The notes: generated by a model not told the origin, from the sequence alone. DNA of 64,000 bases from RPRB01 sp035519675 (GCA_035519675.1 DATIWB010000025.1:37526-101525), one strand, 5' to 3'; positions 1 through 8,159 are shown, counted from the stretch's first letter. A program made the numbers and translations.

Positions 1-1542
1 CAGGCCTTCAACGACAGCGCCCTGCGCATCCTCGGAATGAGTGCCGAGCAGCTCCTCGGACGCGAGGAGCTTCCCGCCGGCTGGTGCGCCACCGAGGAGG
101 ACGGCACGCCGCTCACCCCGGAGAACCATCCGACCGCCGTCACCCTGCGCACCGGGCATGCGCAGCTCAACGTGCTCATGGGCATCAAGAGCGACGAGCG
201 CGGCACCAGCTGGATCCTGGTCAGCACCCAGCCTCTCCGCGAGAGGGGCGAGTCGCAGCCCCACGGCGTGGTGTCGTCCTTCCTGGACGTCACCGAGCGC
301 CGGGCCCGCGACGCCCGGGCCCACGCGAGCGAGGAGCGCTTCCGCGCTGTCAGCAGCCAGGCGCCGCTGGGAATCTTCGTCACCGCAGCCGACGGCCGCT
401 GCCTCTTCGTCAACGAGACCTGGTGCACCCTGACCGGCCTCCGGGCCGAGCAGGCTCGTGGTGACGGATGGACCGCGATGCTCCACCCCGAGGAGCGGGA
501 GGCCACGTTGGGCCGCTGGGCCGAGGCGAGCGCCGGAGGCGTCCCCTTTGCCTGCGAGCTGCGCATCCGGCGGCCCGATGGTGAAGAGCGGTGGGTGGCC
601 GCGACGGCTTCCACGCTCCGCGACGACCGGGGTGAGGTCTCCGGCTGCATCGGCTCGCTTTCCGACGTCACCGCCCGGAAGCTCGCCGAGCAGGAACGAG
701 ACCACTTCTTCGAGCTGAGCCTGGACCTGCTCGCCGTCGCCGACCTCGACGGCCGGTTCCTCCGGGTGAGCCGGAGCTTCGAGCACACCCTCGGCTGGTC
801 GCGCCGGGACCTGCTGGCCCGCTCCTTCCTGGAGCTGGTGCATCCGGAGGACCTGGAGCTGGCGCACGAGCAGCTGGGGCTCCTCGCCCGGGGCGAAGTC
901 GCCCAGAAGTTCGAGCTGCGGTTTCGCTGCAAGGACGGGCAATGGCGCTGGTTGTCCTGGCGCACTCCTCCGCCGACGCGCGGCACCCGCGTTCTCTACG
1001 TGGTGGCACGTGACGTGAGCGCGGCGAAGGAGGAGGAGCAGCGGCTGCTCCGGCTCGCCCAGCAGGATCCTCTCACCGGCCTCGCCAACCGCGGCCGGTT
1101 CGACGCCGAGCTCGAGGCCCGGGTGGGGCGAAGCCAGGCCTTCGCGGTGCTCTACCTGGACCTGGACGGCTTCAAGCCCATCAACGACGAGCACGGCCAC
1201 GCCGCGGGGGATCGGGTCCTCCAGCAGATCGGCCAGCGGCTCGCCCGGTGCGTACGTCGCGGCGACCTGGTGGGCCGGGTGGGCGGCGACGAGTTCGCGG
1301 TGCTGCTCGAGGGCGTGAGCCAGCGTCGAAACGCCGAGGAGGTCGCCGGCAAGCTGCGGCGCGCCGTCGCCGAGCCGCTGAGTGTGGACGGCGAGCGACG
1401 GAGGCTCGGGGTGAGCATCGGCGTGGCCATGTACCCCGAGGACGCGACCGGGGCCGAGGAGCTGCTCGAGGTGGCCGACCAGGAGATGTACCGCGAGAAG
1501 CGGATGGTGGAGTCCCGGGTGCGGCTCGCCGTGGTCGAGTAG
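1..1542 (+). CDS. Multi-PAS diguanylate cyclase (GGDEF), 5' end cut by the window
   Basis: The reading frame is open from base 1 and already encodes PAS-like residues (FNDSALRILGMS) before the first ATG at 37, so the gene begins outside the window; 513 residues are visible. A partial PAS domain is followed by two PAS/PAC units (about residues 112-225 and 235-345) and a C-terminal GGDEF domain. The active site GGDEF is intact at fragment residues 428-432. RRGD lies five residues before it, which fits an RxxD inhibitory site for product feedback. The predicted role is cyclic di-GMP synthesis under control of signals sensed by the PAS domains. No membrane segment is visible in this part. It converges with an HDOD-PilZ gene 16 bp away. 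The diguanylate cyclase call is firm; the signal is unknown. Confidence 0.93.
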   Translation, partial: QAFNDSALRILGMSAEQLLGREELPAGWCATEEDGTPLTPENHPTAVTLRTGHAQLNVLMGIKSDERGTSWILVSTQPLRERGESQPHGVVSSFLDVTERRARDARAHASEERFRAVSSQAPLGIFVTAADGRCLFVNETWCTLTGLRAEQARGDGWTAMLHPEEREATLGRWAEASAGGVPFACELRIRRPDGEERWVAATASTLRDDRGEVSGCIGSLSDVTARKLAEQERDHFFELSLDLLAVADLDGRFLRVSRSFEHTLGWSRRDLLARSFLELVHPEDLELAHEQLGLLARGEVAQKFELRFRCKDGQWRWLSWRTPPPTRGTRVLYVVARDVSAAKEEEQRLLRLAQQDPLTGLANRGRFDAELEARVGRSQAFAVLYLDLDGFKPINDEHGHAAGDRVLQQIGQRLARCVRRGDLVGRVGGDEFAVLLEGVSQRRNAEEVAGKLRRAVAEPLSVDGERRRLGVSIGVAMYPEDATGAEELLEVADQEMYREKRMVESRVRLAVVE

Positions 1543-1558
1543 TCGGCGCCCCGGCGGT

Positions 1559-2875
1559 TCAGGTGCCGCGAACCAGCGCGTACCAGCGTCGGGCGAGCTC
1601 GCCCTGGAGGGCGAAGGGCTTGAGCTCGATGTCCTGGAGCCCTCCCTCGATCATCTCGCAGCGCACCACCGTCGCCCAGAGGTGGAAGGCCGGTTCGACC
1701 TTCAGCTCGTACTCCATGAGAAGGTTCGGCGGAAGGGCTCGCTCGCCCCGGATGCGCAGCCCGGTGGTGCTCAGGGCCATCACGTCGTAGAGGGTGGGGT
1801 GATTTCCCTTGAGGAGGATCTTCGGCCGCGGCGGCTCGGGTGGGGCCGGAGGCGGCGCCGCCTCCTCCTCGATGAGCACTGCCTCGTCGGTCAGGTCCAC
1901 CGGCTCGGGCGGCGCCGGAGCCGGGACGCTCATCGGGGGCTCGACGTCCAGCTCGACGCCGAGGTCGCGGGTCAGCTGGGGATCGGGCGGGGGAGGAATC
2001 ACCCGCGCCGGTCCGACGGCAGGGGTGGCGGCGGTGGGGCTCGAGACCTGCTCATCGAACGCGGCGATGAAGGCGGGCAGGTGGGGCAAGACCTCTGCCA
2101 CGGCCTTCTGCTCGTCTCGGTCGAGGAGCTGGGGGATCGCGTCCAGCTCGGCCGCGCCCAGCCCGGGTGACTGGTCGAGCCGCTGCACGACGGCGGCGGC
2201 GGCCCAGACCAGACGCACGCTCTCGGGGTACCGGCACCCTCCCAGGTCCTCGTCGTGGTGGCGGAGCATGCACTCCTCCACCGGCGGTGGAAGGCGCCAT
2301 CGCGCGGCCACCACCATTCCCACCTCCAGGTGGTACTCGTCGACCAGGGTTCGCCAGGCCGCGGCGGTGCGCGGTGGCTCGGCAGGCCGCTCCACGAGCA
2401 GCGTCTCCAGGGTCGAGATCACCACCAGCCGCCCGAACTCGTGCAGGAGCCCGCAGACGAAGGCATCCTCGGGACTCACCTGCCGGACTCTCGCCAGCCG
2501 CTCACAGAGGAACGCCGAGGCCAGCGCGCGGATCCAGTCGTGCCGACGCAGTTCGGCCAGCGGGCCCGGAAGGAGCGCCTTGGCCGAGAGCGATCCGGCA
2601 AGCGCCAGCCGGTGCACCTCCGTGAGGCCGAGGCGTGACACCGCCACGTTGAGGCTGGCCACCGCAGAGCCTCGCCAGTAGGCGCTGGAGTTTGCCACCC
2701 TCAGCAAGGTGGCGGACAGCGCCTGGTCCGACTTGAGCACCGGGAGCAGGTCGGTGATGGACGCACTCCGCGAGCGCAGCACCTGCCCCAGCCGGAGGGC
2801 GACCGCCGGGTACGGCGGTACGGCGATCTGGTCGCGCCGAACGCGCTCCTCGATGGCGGCGCCGATACTGTCCAT
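1559..2875 (-). CDS. HDOD domain protein with C-terminal PilZ-like domain
   Basis: The protein has 438 residues. Residues about 15-215 form an HDOD domain (PPYPAVALRLGQVL, DQALSATLLRVANSS, GLLHEFGRLVV); the HD pair is degenerate, as usual in HDOD, so it is a signalling or scaffold module and not a phosphohydrolase. A Pro/Glu-rich linker (about 270-345) joins it to a PilZ-like domain. That domain has ALSTTG where active PilZ domains have D/N-x-S-x-x-G, and no clear RxxxR arm, so cyclic di-GMP binding is doubtful. It is convergent with a diguanylate cyclase, which suggests a shared signalling context. Two 13-bp direct repeats sit immediately upstream of the ATG. Confidence 0.85.
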   Translation of the reverse strand: MDSIGAAIEERVRRDQIAVPPYPAVALRLGQVLRSRSASITDLLPVLKSDQALSATLLRVANSSAYWRGSAVASLNVAVSRLGLTEVHRLALAGSLSAKALLPGPLAELRRHDWIRALASAFLCERLARVRQVSPEDAFVCGLLHEFGRLVVISTLETLLVERPAEPPRTAAAWRTLVDEYHLEVGMVVAARWRLPPPVEECMLRHHDEDLGGCRYPESVRLVWAAAAVVQRLDQSPGLGAAELDAIPQLLDRDEQKAVAEVLPHLPAFIAAFDEQVSSPTAATPAVGPARVIPPPPDPQLTRDLGVELDVEPPMSVPAPAPPEPVDLTDEAVLIEEEAAPPPAPPEPPRPKILLKGNHPTLYDVMALSTTGLRIRGERALPPNLLMEYELKVEPAFHLWATVVRCEMIEGGLQDIELKPFALQGELARRWYALVRGT

Positions 2876-2879
2876 TTGT

Positions 2880-2909
2880 GGAGACGTACCCCTTGGGGAG
2901 ACGTACCCC
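2880..2909 (-). repeat. Two 13-bp direct repeats just upstream of the HDOD gene
   Basis: GGAGACGTACCCC occurs at 2880-2892 and again, identically, at 2897-2909, a 17-bp period. Read on the minus strand, GGGGTACGTCTCC appears twice, the second copy ending 4 bp before the HDOD start codon. The ribosome binding site, if any, would have to lie within the repeat (AAGGGG). Candidate tandem operator or a recent 17-bp duplication. Confidence 0.55.
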
Positions 2910-2981
2910 GCGACCCTGCAAGCCTACACGCAAAGTCCAGAACAGGAACTTCCTGCGCCGCGTCATCCGAGGAGAGTGGCC

Positions 2982-4289
2982 TCAGGTCCCCTGGTTCCAG
3001 CTGTTGAGGTAGGTCTCCTGCTCGTCGGTGAGGACGTCGATCTTCACGCCCATCGCCTTGAGCTTGAGCCGGGCGATCTCCTTGTCGATCTTCTCCGGCA
3101 CCGTGTAGACGCGCTTCTCCAGCGTCCGGTGGTTCTTCACCATCCACTCGCTGCACAGCGCCTGGTTGGCGAACGACATGTCCATCACGCTCGAGGGGTG
3201 GCCCTCGGCGGCGGCCAGGTTCACCAGCCGGCCCTCGCCGAGCACGATGACCCGGTTGCCGTTCTTCAGCGTGAACTGCTCCACGAACTCGCGGATGACG
3301 CTCCGGTCCCGGGCGATCTTCCCCAGGGTCTCGAGGTCCAGCTCGACGTTGAAGTGACCGCTGTTGGCGACGATGGCCCCGTCCTTCATCGACTCGAAGT
3401 GCTCGCGCCGGATGACGTTGACGTTGCCGGTGACGGTGCAGAAGAAGTCGCCGATCCTCGCCGCGTCCTTCATCGGCATCACCCGGTAGCCGTCCATCAC
3501 CGCCTCGAGCGCCTTGTGGGGATCGATCTCGGTGACCACCACGTCCGCCCCCAGCCCCTTGGCCCGCATCGCCAGGCCGCGGCCGCACCACCCGTATCCG
3601 GCGACCACGAACACGCTCCCCGCCACCAGCCGGTTGGTGGCCCGGATGATCCCGTCGATGGTGGATTGACCGGTACCGTAGCGGTTGTCGAACATGTGCT
3701 TGGTGAGCGCGTCGTTCACCGCCACGATGGGGTAGCCGAGCACGCCCTCCCGGGCCATCGCCCGGAGCCGGATGACGCCGGTGGTGGTCTCCTCGGTGCC
3801 GCCGATCACGCCGGAGAGGAGATCCTTCCGCTCGCTGTGGAGCACGCCGACCACGTCCGCGCCGTCGTCCATGGTGAGGTTCGGACGGTGCTCGATGGCC
3901 GCGTGGATGTGCCGGTAGTACGTCTTGTTGTCCTCACCCTTGATGGCGAAGACGCTGATCCCGTGGTCCACCACCAGCGCCGCCGCCACGTCGTCCTGGG
4001 TGGACAGCGGGTTGCTGGCGCAGAGCACCAGGTCGGCTCCGCCGGCCTTGAGGGCGATGGCGAGATTCGCCGTCTCGGCGGTGACGTGGAGGCAGGCCGC
4101 CATCCGCATGCCCTTGAGCGGCTTCTGTTTCTCGAAGCGCTCGCGGATCTGGTGCACCACCGGCATCGACCGGCCGGACCATTCGATGCGCCCGCGACCT
4201 TTCTCGGCCAGGGCGAGGTTCTTCACGTCGCAGGCCACGGAGGTGGAGGGCTTCTTCAGGGACGAAAGCTTCTTGGCGGGAACGGCCAT
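2982..4289 (-). CDS. ahcY: Adenosylhomocysteinase (S-adenosylhomocysteine hydrolase)
   Basis: A 435-residue cytoplasmic NAD-dependent enzyme that splits S-adenosylhomocysteine to adenosine and homocysteine, relieving product inhibition of methyltransferases. Family motifs are present: HVTAETANLA near the N-terminus, the substrate-domain signature around CASNPLSTQDDVAA, NDALTKHMFDNRYGTGQS, the dinucleotide site VAGYGWCGRG, and the carboxy-terminal NAD-contacting tail. The frame stays open far upstream, but family similarity begins at MAVPAKK (4289), and AGAGAGG sits about 10 bp upstream of that ATG. It stands alone; the other SAM-cycle gene here, metK, is 6 kb away. The 128-bp leader can form alternative GC-rich helices (separate entry). 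Confidence 0.97.
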   Translation of the reverse strand: MAVPAKKLSSLKKPSTSVACDVKNLALAEKGRGRIEWSGRSMPVVHQIRERFEKQKPLKGMRMAACLHVTAETANLAIALKAGGADLVLCASNPLSTQDDVAAALVVDHGISVFAIKGEDNKTYYRHIHAAIEHRPNLTMDDGADVVGVLHSERKDLLSGVIGGTEETTTGVIRLRAMAREGVLGYPIVAVNDALTKHMFDNRYGTGQSTIDGIIRATNRLVAGSVFVVAGYGWCGRGLAMRAKGLGADVVVTEIDPHKALEAVMDGYRVMPMKDAARIGDFFCTVTGNVNVIRREHFESMKDGAIVANSGHFNVELDLETLGKIARDRSVIREFVEQFTLKNGNRVIVLGEGRLVNLAAAEGHPSSVMDMSFANQALCSEWMVKNHRTLEKRVYTVPEKIDKEIARLKLKAMGVKIDVLTDEQETYLNSWNQGT

Positions 4290-4318
4290 GTGTCGTTCGA
4301 CCTCTCTGTCGGGGACGT

Positions 4319-4384
4319 CGGGGGGGCGAGGCACCCCCGGACGCGGGAGGCTGTACGCCGGGCCGTGCTTCGGGGGCAAGTGCC
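4319..4384 (-). promoter_or_regulatory. Possible alternative RNA helices in the ahcY leader
   Basis: On the minus strand the segment CGGGGGTGCC (complement of 4331-4340) can pair with an upstream GGCA...CCCCCG (complement of 4371-4384), or fold downstream onto CCCCCCG (complement of 4319-4326). The two helices are mutually exclusive, as in an attenuator or riboswitch expression platform. In DNA this GC-rich such pairings also arise by chance. The conserved core of the known SAH riboswitch was looked for and not found. Confidence 0.25.
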
Positions 4385-4417
4385 TGCTGGGACAGCGGTC
4401 CACTCTCGACAGTGGCG

Positions 4418-5062
4418 CTACTCGGCCGGCTTGCTCCGGCCTGCGCGGACCCGCGCGTAGTGACGCCTCGCCTTGTACTTGTTGCCGCAGGTCGCCATCT
4501 CGCACCAGCGGCGAGTTCCGTTCTTGCTGGTGTCGAGGAACATCCAGCCACACCCGTCCAGGGCCGTCGCCTCGCACAGCCGGAGGCGCCGCCGCTCGGG
4601 CCCGGTGAGCAGGTCCGAGGCGGCCAGGGCGAGCCCGGGGATGAAGGCATCGAGCCGTGCCGACTCCGGCGAGACCCAGCGGTACCCGTGCTCCGGAATG
4701 CGCACCAGGCGACGGTCGGCCCAGGCGCGGCGCACCTCGCGCTCGAAGGTCTCGAGGGGTTCCGGGGCGGGCTGGGAGTCCTCGGAAGCGGCGAGGAACA
4801 CTCGGAAAAGCGCTTCCCGGAAGGACCGGACGCGCGCCAGGGACGCGCGAGCCTCGGCGGGGCGAACCTGGATCTCCACCAGCATGGGATGGGCGCGCTC
4901 CTGGTCCAGCCACCCGGACTGGAGGCCCCACGAGACCAGGTCCTCGGGCGTGGCGAGGTCTTCGCGCGGGTCGGTCAGGCGGTGTCCGCCCTGGGTGTTG
5001 ACGAAGTCGAGCACCGGGTGACCGCCGGCCAGCTTGAACCGGTGAGTGCCGGGAAGGAGCAT
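4418..5062 (-). CDS. ABATE / CGNR zinc-finger domain regulator
   Basis: The protein has 214 residues. The N-terminal part (GTHRFKLAGGHPVLDFVNT) matches the ABATE domain, and the C-terminal 45 residues are a CGNR zinc finger (DGCGWMFLDTSKNGTRRWCEM followed by CGNKYKARRHYAR). Such proteins are predicted stress-linked transcription regulators that sense a ligand through ABATE and bind DNA through the finger. It is divergent from the GST/arginase-family/M20 operon across about 100 bp, so that operon is a natural candidate target. A TAGAAT box ends about 6 bp before the ATG and no Shine-Dalgarno is seen, so the message may be leaderless. Confidence 0.88.
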   Translation of the reverse strand: MLLPGTHRFKLAGGHPVLDFVNTQGGHRLTDPREDLATPEDLVSWGLQSGWLDQERAHPMLVEIQVRPAEARASLARVRSFREALFRVFLAASEDSQPAPEPLETFEREVRRAWADRRLVRIPEHGYRWVSPESARLDAFIPGLALAASDLLTGPERRRLRLCEATALDGCGWMFLDTSKNGTRRWCEMATCGNKYKARRHYARVRAGRSKPAE

Positions 5063-5068
5063 GCACGC

Positions 5069-5074
5069 ATTCTA
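5069..5074 (-). promoter_or_regulatory. Candidate -10 box giving a leaderless transcript
   Basis: TAGAAT on the minus strand lies 6 bp before the CGNR gene ATG. A weak -35 (CTGTCA) is 16 bp further upstream. The predicted transcription start falls at or beside the A of the start codon. Confidence 0.4.
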
Positions 5075-5162
5075 ACTGGTCAATGGAACTTGACAGGTGA
5101 GAAACGATAGACCCATCTTGCAACCACCGAATCGTTTTTCGACGGTTAGCAAGGAGCGTTCG

Positions 5163-5771
5163 ATGAAGCTGTACTGGCGGCCGCAGACCCGGGCCTCGCG
5201 GGTGGAGTGGGTGCTGGCCGAGCTGGAGGAGCCGGTGGAGCGGATCCTCGCCCCGGAGAGCGGAAGCCCGGAGCGTCTCCGCCTCCATCCGCTCGGGCGC
5301 GTGCCGGTGCTGGAGGACGACACCGGGACGCTCCGGTTCGAGTCGGTGGCCCTCTGCACCTGGCTCGCCGACCGGCATCCGGAGCGCGGACTCATCCCCG
5401 CCCCCGGCAGCCCGGAGCGGGCCACGCACGATCAGTGGTTGATGCTGGCGGTGACCGAGGTGGAGCCTCTGCTCGACCTGATCTGCCTCCACACCGAGGA
5501 GCTGCCCCCGGCCGAGCGGAATGCGGCCGTGGTGCCCTGGGCAGCGGGGCGTCTCGCGGCACCGCTCGCGGTGCTCGAGCGGGCCGTGGAAGGACGGGCC
5601 GCGCTGGTCGGCGACCGGCCCCAGGTGGTGGACCTGGTGCTCGCGGCGATGCTCGCCTGGGCCGGGAGGCAGGGGCACCTGGAAGGGTTCCCGGCGCTGC
5701 GGACCTACCGCGACCGACTGCTACAACGGCCCACGGCGCGCCGGCTCTTCGCCGAGGCGCCGCCGTGCTGA
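5163..5771 (+). CDS. Glutathione S-transferase family protein
   Basis: A 202-residue cytoplasmic protein with a thioredoxin-like N-terminal domain (MKLYWRPQTRASRVEWVLAE) carrying the cis-proline region GRVPVLED and the Glu/Ser pair FESVALCTWL, then an all-helical C-terminal domain (about 85-200). The family conjugates or transfers glutathione; the substrate cannot be read from sequence. The start at 5163 is set by AAGGAG at 5151-5156 and by the family N-terminus; the frame is open further upstream without a ribosome site. TTGACA at 5090-5095 may be the -35, but the -10 is poor. The arginase-family gene starts inside its last codons, so the three downstream genes look co-translated. Confidence 0.9.
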   Translation: MKLYWRPQTRASRVEWVLAELEEPVERILAPESGSPERLRLHPLGRVPVLEDDTGTLRFESVALCTWLADRHPERGLIPAPGSPERATHDQWLMLAVTEVEPLLDLICLHTEELPPAERNAAVVPWAAGRLAAPLAVLERAVEGRAALVGDRPQVVDLVLAAMLAWAGRQGHLEGFPALRTYRDRLLQRPTARRLFAEAPPC

Positions 5772-6652
5772 CCGGCGCCCACAGGCCCCGTGCGGTGCTC
5801 GACGCTCCCTCCAACCTCGGGCTCGCCCCGCCGGCGCCGGGACGGGAGCCGGGGACCCGACGCATGCCGGAGGTGCTGCGCTGGAACGGGCTGCGCACCC
5901 GTCTGGGAGCGCGTGACGCCGGGCGGGTGGAACCGCCGCCCTACGGAACCGAGGTCCACCGGTGTGGAATCCGGAACGCGCAGCGGATCGCGACGTACTC
6001 CCACGCGCTCGCCGACACGGTGGCGAGCATCGTCCTTCGCGGCGAGCTGGCAGTGGTGCTGGGGGGCGACTGCAGCATCCTCCTCGGGAACCTGCTCGGC
6101 GCACGCCGCCACGTCGAGCGGCTGGGCCTGGTGTTCCTCGACGGCCACTCGGACTTCGGCACCCCCGAGCGCTCGGGGACGGCCGGTGCCGCGGGCATGG
6201 ACCTGGCGCTCGCCGTGGGCATGGGCCCCCCGCTGCTCTCCCGGCTCGCCTCCGGCGGCCCGCTGGTCGAGCAGGACTCGGTGGTGCACCTCGGCCTGCG
6301 CGAGGAGGACCCCGAGCTGCGCGCCTCGGGCATCGCGGTGCTCGACCTCCAGGAGATCGAGCGGAGCGGCCCCCGGGCGATCGCCGCCCGGGTCCTCGAG
6401 CGGCTGGACCACCACCCCGGCTTCTGGGTCCACCTGGACGCGGATGTGCTGGACGACGCACTGATGCCGGCGGTGGACTCGCGCGTCCCGGGCGGACTGT
6501 CGTACGACGCGCTGGTGGGACTGCTCCGTCCGCTCCTCGCTTCACCGCGCGCGCTGGGGGTGGAGCTCACCATCTACGATCCGGACCTCGACCCCGACGG
6601 CACCGTGGGCCGGGCGTTCACCGCCGCGCTGGTGGAGGCACTTCGACCGTGA
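5765..6652 (+). CDS. Arginase/agmatinase-family (ureohydrolase) protein
   Basis: A 295-residue protein with the ureohydrolase fold. Three of the four metal-ligand motifs are recognisable: DGHSDFG (for DAHxD) and HLDADVLDDAL (for SxDxDxxDP), while the first, normally GGDHS, reads GGDCS. A Cys thus replaces a manganese-ligand histidine, so the substrate or metal may differ from arginase. The start is taken as GTG 5765, overlapping the GST stop by 7 bp, with GAGG upstream; the next gene starts at a GTGA overlap. It may act on a guanidino or amide compound together with the adjacent M20 peptidase. Family assignment is firm; activity is not. Confidence 0.86.
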   Translation: MLTGAHRPRAVLDAPSNLGLAPPAPGREPGTRRMPEVLRWNGLRTRLGARDAGRVEPPPYGTEVHRCGIRNAQRIATYSHALADTVASIVLRGELAVVLGGDCSILLGNLLGARRHVERLGLVFLDGHSDFGTPERSGTAGAAGMDLALAVGMGPPLLSRLASGGPLVEQDSVVHLGLREEDPELRASGIAVLDLQEIERSGPRAIAARVLERLDHHPGFWVHLDADVLDDALMPAVDSRVPGGLSYDALVGLLRPLLASPRALGVELTIYDPDLDPDGTVGRAFTAALVEALRP

Positions 6653-8013
6653 ACCACGACGCACGCGCCTGGGCCGAGGGCCACCGGGTCTTCTTCGAGG
6701 ACCGGCTGCGAACGCTGGTCGAGCTGCCCACCATCAGCATGGACCCCGGGCGGGGACCCCAGATGGAAGCCTGCGCCGAGGCGGCCGTCGGGCTGATCCG
6801 CCACTTCGGCGGCACCGCGACCTTGCTCCGGGCCGGCGGCAAGCCGTACGTCCACGGCCGCTTCGGCGACCCGCGCCGGCCCTCGGTGCTGATCTACAAC
6901 CACCTCGACGTCCAGCCGGCCGAGGAGCCCGAGTGGAAGGGCGATCCATTCCGGATGCGCATCGACGGCGAGCGGTACCTCGGACGGGGGACGACCGACG
7001 ACAAGGGGCCGGCCCTGACCTGCCTCCTGGCCGTCGCCCACGCCGTGCGCCGTGACTCCCGGCTCGGCTTCCAGCTGCTCTGGGAATTCGAGGAGGAGGT
7101 GGGCAGTCCCCATTTCCCCGAGCTGCTCCGCGAGCAACGGTCCGTCCTCGGTGAGGTCCGGGCGGTGCTGGTGTCGGACACCCTCTGGGTCTCGGCCGAG
7201 CAGCCCTCGATGGACGTGGGCCTCCGCGGCTTCCAGGCGCTGCTCTTGAAGCTGAGGACCGCCGAGGTGGACGCGCACTCCGGCGTGGTGGGCGGCGGCG
7301 CGCCGAACCCCATCGCCGGTCTGGCGCGGGTGCTGGCCGCGTGCTTCGACGCCAGCACCGGAGGAATCCTCGTCCCCGGCGTGCGCGACGGCGTCGTCCC
7401 GGTGAGCGACGCAGAGATGGACCTTTACGTCCGGAGCGGCTTCGAGGTGGAGCGGTTCCGGCGCACCTACGGCTTCCGCCGGCTCCTGGCCAGCGAGCCC
7501 CGCGAGCTGCTCCGGCGGCTGTGGACCGAGCCCACCTTCGAGGTCCACGGGATCTCCGGTGGATACCAGGGCCCGGGCATCAAGAGCATCGTTCCGGCCT
7601 GGGCCGAGGCGAAGGTGAGCCTGCGTCTGGTCCCCGGCCAGTCGCCGGCGCACGTCGTGGACTCCATCCGGCGCTTTGTCGCCGAGCTGGACCCGCTGGT
7701 GGAGGTCAACGCGCTCGGGTCGGCTCCCGCCTTCGTCACCTCGGTGGACGCGCCGGAGTGCACCGCGATGAACCGGGCCTCGGAGCGGGTGCTGGGCAAG
7801 GAGCTCGCGGTGACCCGTGGCGGCGGCTCCATCCCCGCGGTCGCCACCATGGCCGAGGCGCTGCGCGCGCCGGTGCTCCTGATGGGCCTAAGCCTCCCGG
7901 AGCACGGCTACCACGCGCCCAACGAGTTCTTCGACTGGACGCAGGCCCGGCGCGGGGTGGAGCTGTACGCGGCGTGGTTCGAGGAGCTGGAGCAGCTGCC
8001 CGGACGGCCCTGA
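6649..8013 (+). CDS. M20 family metallopeptidase (dipeptidase)
   Basis: A 454-residue cytoplasmic zinc peptidase of the M20/ArgE/DapE/carnosinase group. The motifs NHLDVQPAEEPEW, GRGTTDDKGP and LLWEFEEEVGS supply the metal ligands and catalytic Asp/Glu, and GVVGGGAPNP begins the dimerisation lid domain. The C-terminal LPEHGYHAPNEFF supplies the last His ligand. The likely role is hydrolysis of dipeptides or N-acyl amino acids. The GTG start at 6649 overlaps the arginase-family stop as GTGA, giving translational coupling. Its stop at 8013 abuts a truncated ABC permease fragment on the opposite strand. Confidence 0.93.
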   Translation: MNHDARAWAEGHRVFFEDRLRTLVELPTISMDPGRGPQMEACAEAAVGLIRHFGGTATLLRAGGKPYVHGRFGDPRRPSVLIYNHLDVQPAEEPEWKGDPFRMRIDGERYLGRGTTDDKGPALTCLLAVAHAVRRDSRLGFQLLWEFEEEVGSPHFPELLREQRSVLGEVRAVLVSDTLWVSAEQPSMDVGLRGFQALLLKLRTAEVDAHSGVVGGGAPNPIAGLARVLAACFDASTGGILVPGVRDGVVPVSDAEMDLYVRSGFEVERFRRTYGFRRLLASEPRELLRRLWTEPTFEVHGISGGYQGPGIKSIVPAWAEAKVSLRLVPGQSPAHVVDSIRRFVAELDPLVEVNALGSAPAFVTSVDAPECTAMNRASERVLGKELAVTRGGGSIPAVATMAEALRAPVLLMGLSLPEHGYHAPNEFFDWTQARRGVELYAAWFEELEQLPGRP

Positions 8014-8014
8014 G

Positions 8015-8159
8015 CGAGTGCTACTCCGCGGATGACGGTGAACAGCGCGGTGTTGGCCCCGAGCGCAAGCGCCATCGGCAGTACCACCGCGGCCACGAAC
8101 GCAGGCGAGCGGACGAACAGCCGCAACGCCTCGCGGAACTCCCGACCGAGCCCCTTCAT
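8015..8159 (-). pseudogene. Remnant of an ADOP/MacB-type ABC permease, N-terminus only
   Basis: About 48 codons from ATG 8159 match the conserved start of the ADOP (FtsX/MacB-like) permease family: a basic amphipathic helix (REFREALRLFVRSPAF), then the first membrane segment with the signature ALGANTALFTVI. These proteins are normally several hundred residues long. Here similarity ends within a few codons of the stop of the oppositely oriented M20 gene, so everything beyond the first transmembrane helix has been lost. No partner fragment is seen in the window. Confidence 0.7.

Noticed and set aside
4290..4417. SAH riboswitch upstream of ahcY
   Set aside because: The conserved core of the class was not found on the minus strand; only GC-rich alternative helices are present.
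2709..4460. A 583-codon open frame opposite ahcY
   Set aside because: It mirrors the codons of ahcY, is rich in His/Val/Leu/Gly without family motifs, and has no ribosome site. Long antisense frames are expected at this GC content.
4290..5678. A long in-frame extension upstream of AhcY (about 460 codons)
   Set aside because: The extension is Arg/Pro/Gly-rich, crosses the CGNR and GST genes, and AhcY similarity starts at ATG 4289 with its own ribosome site.
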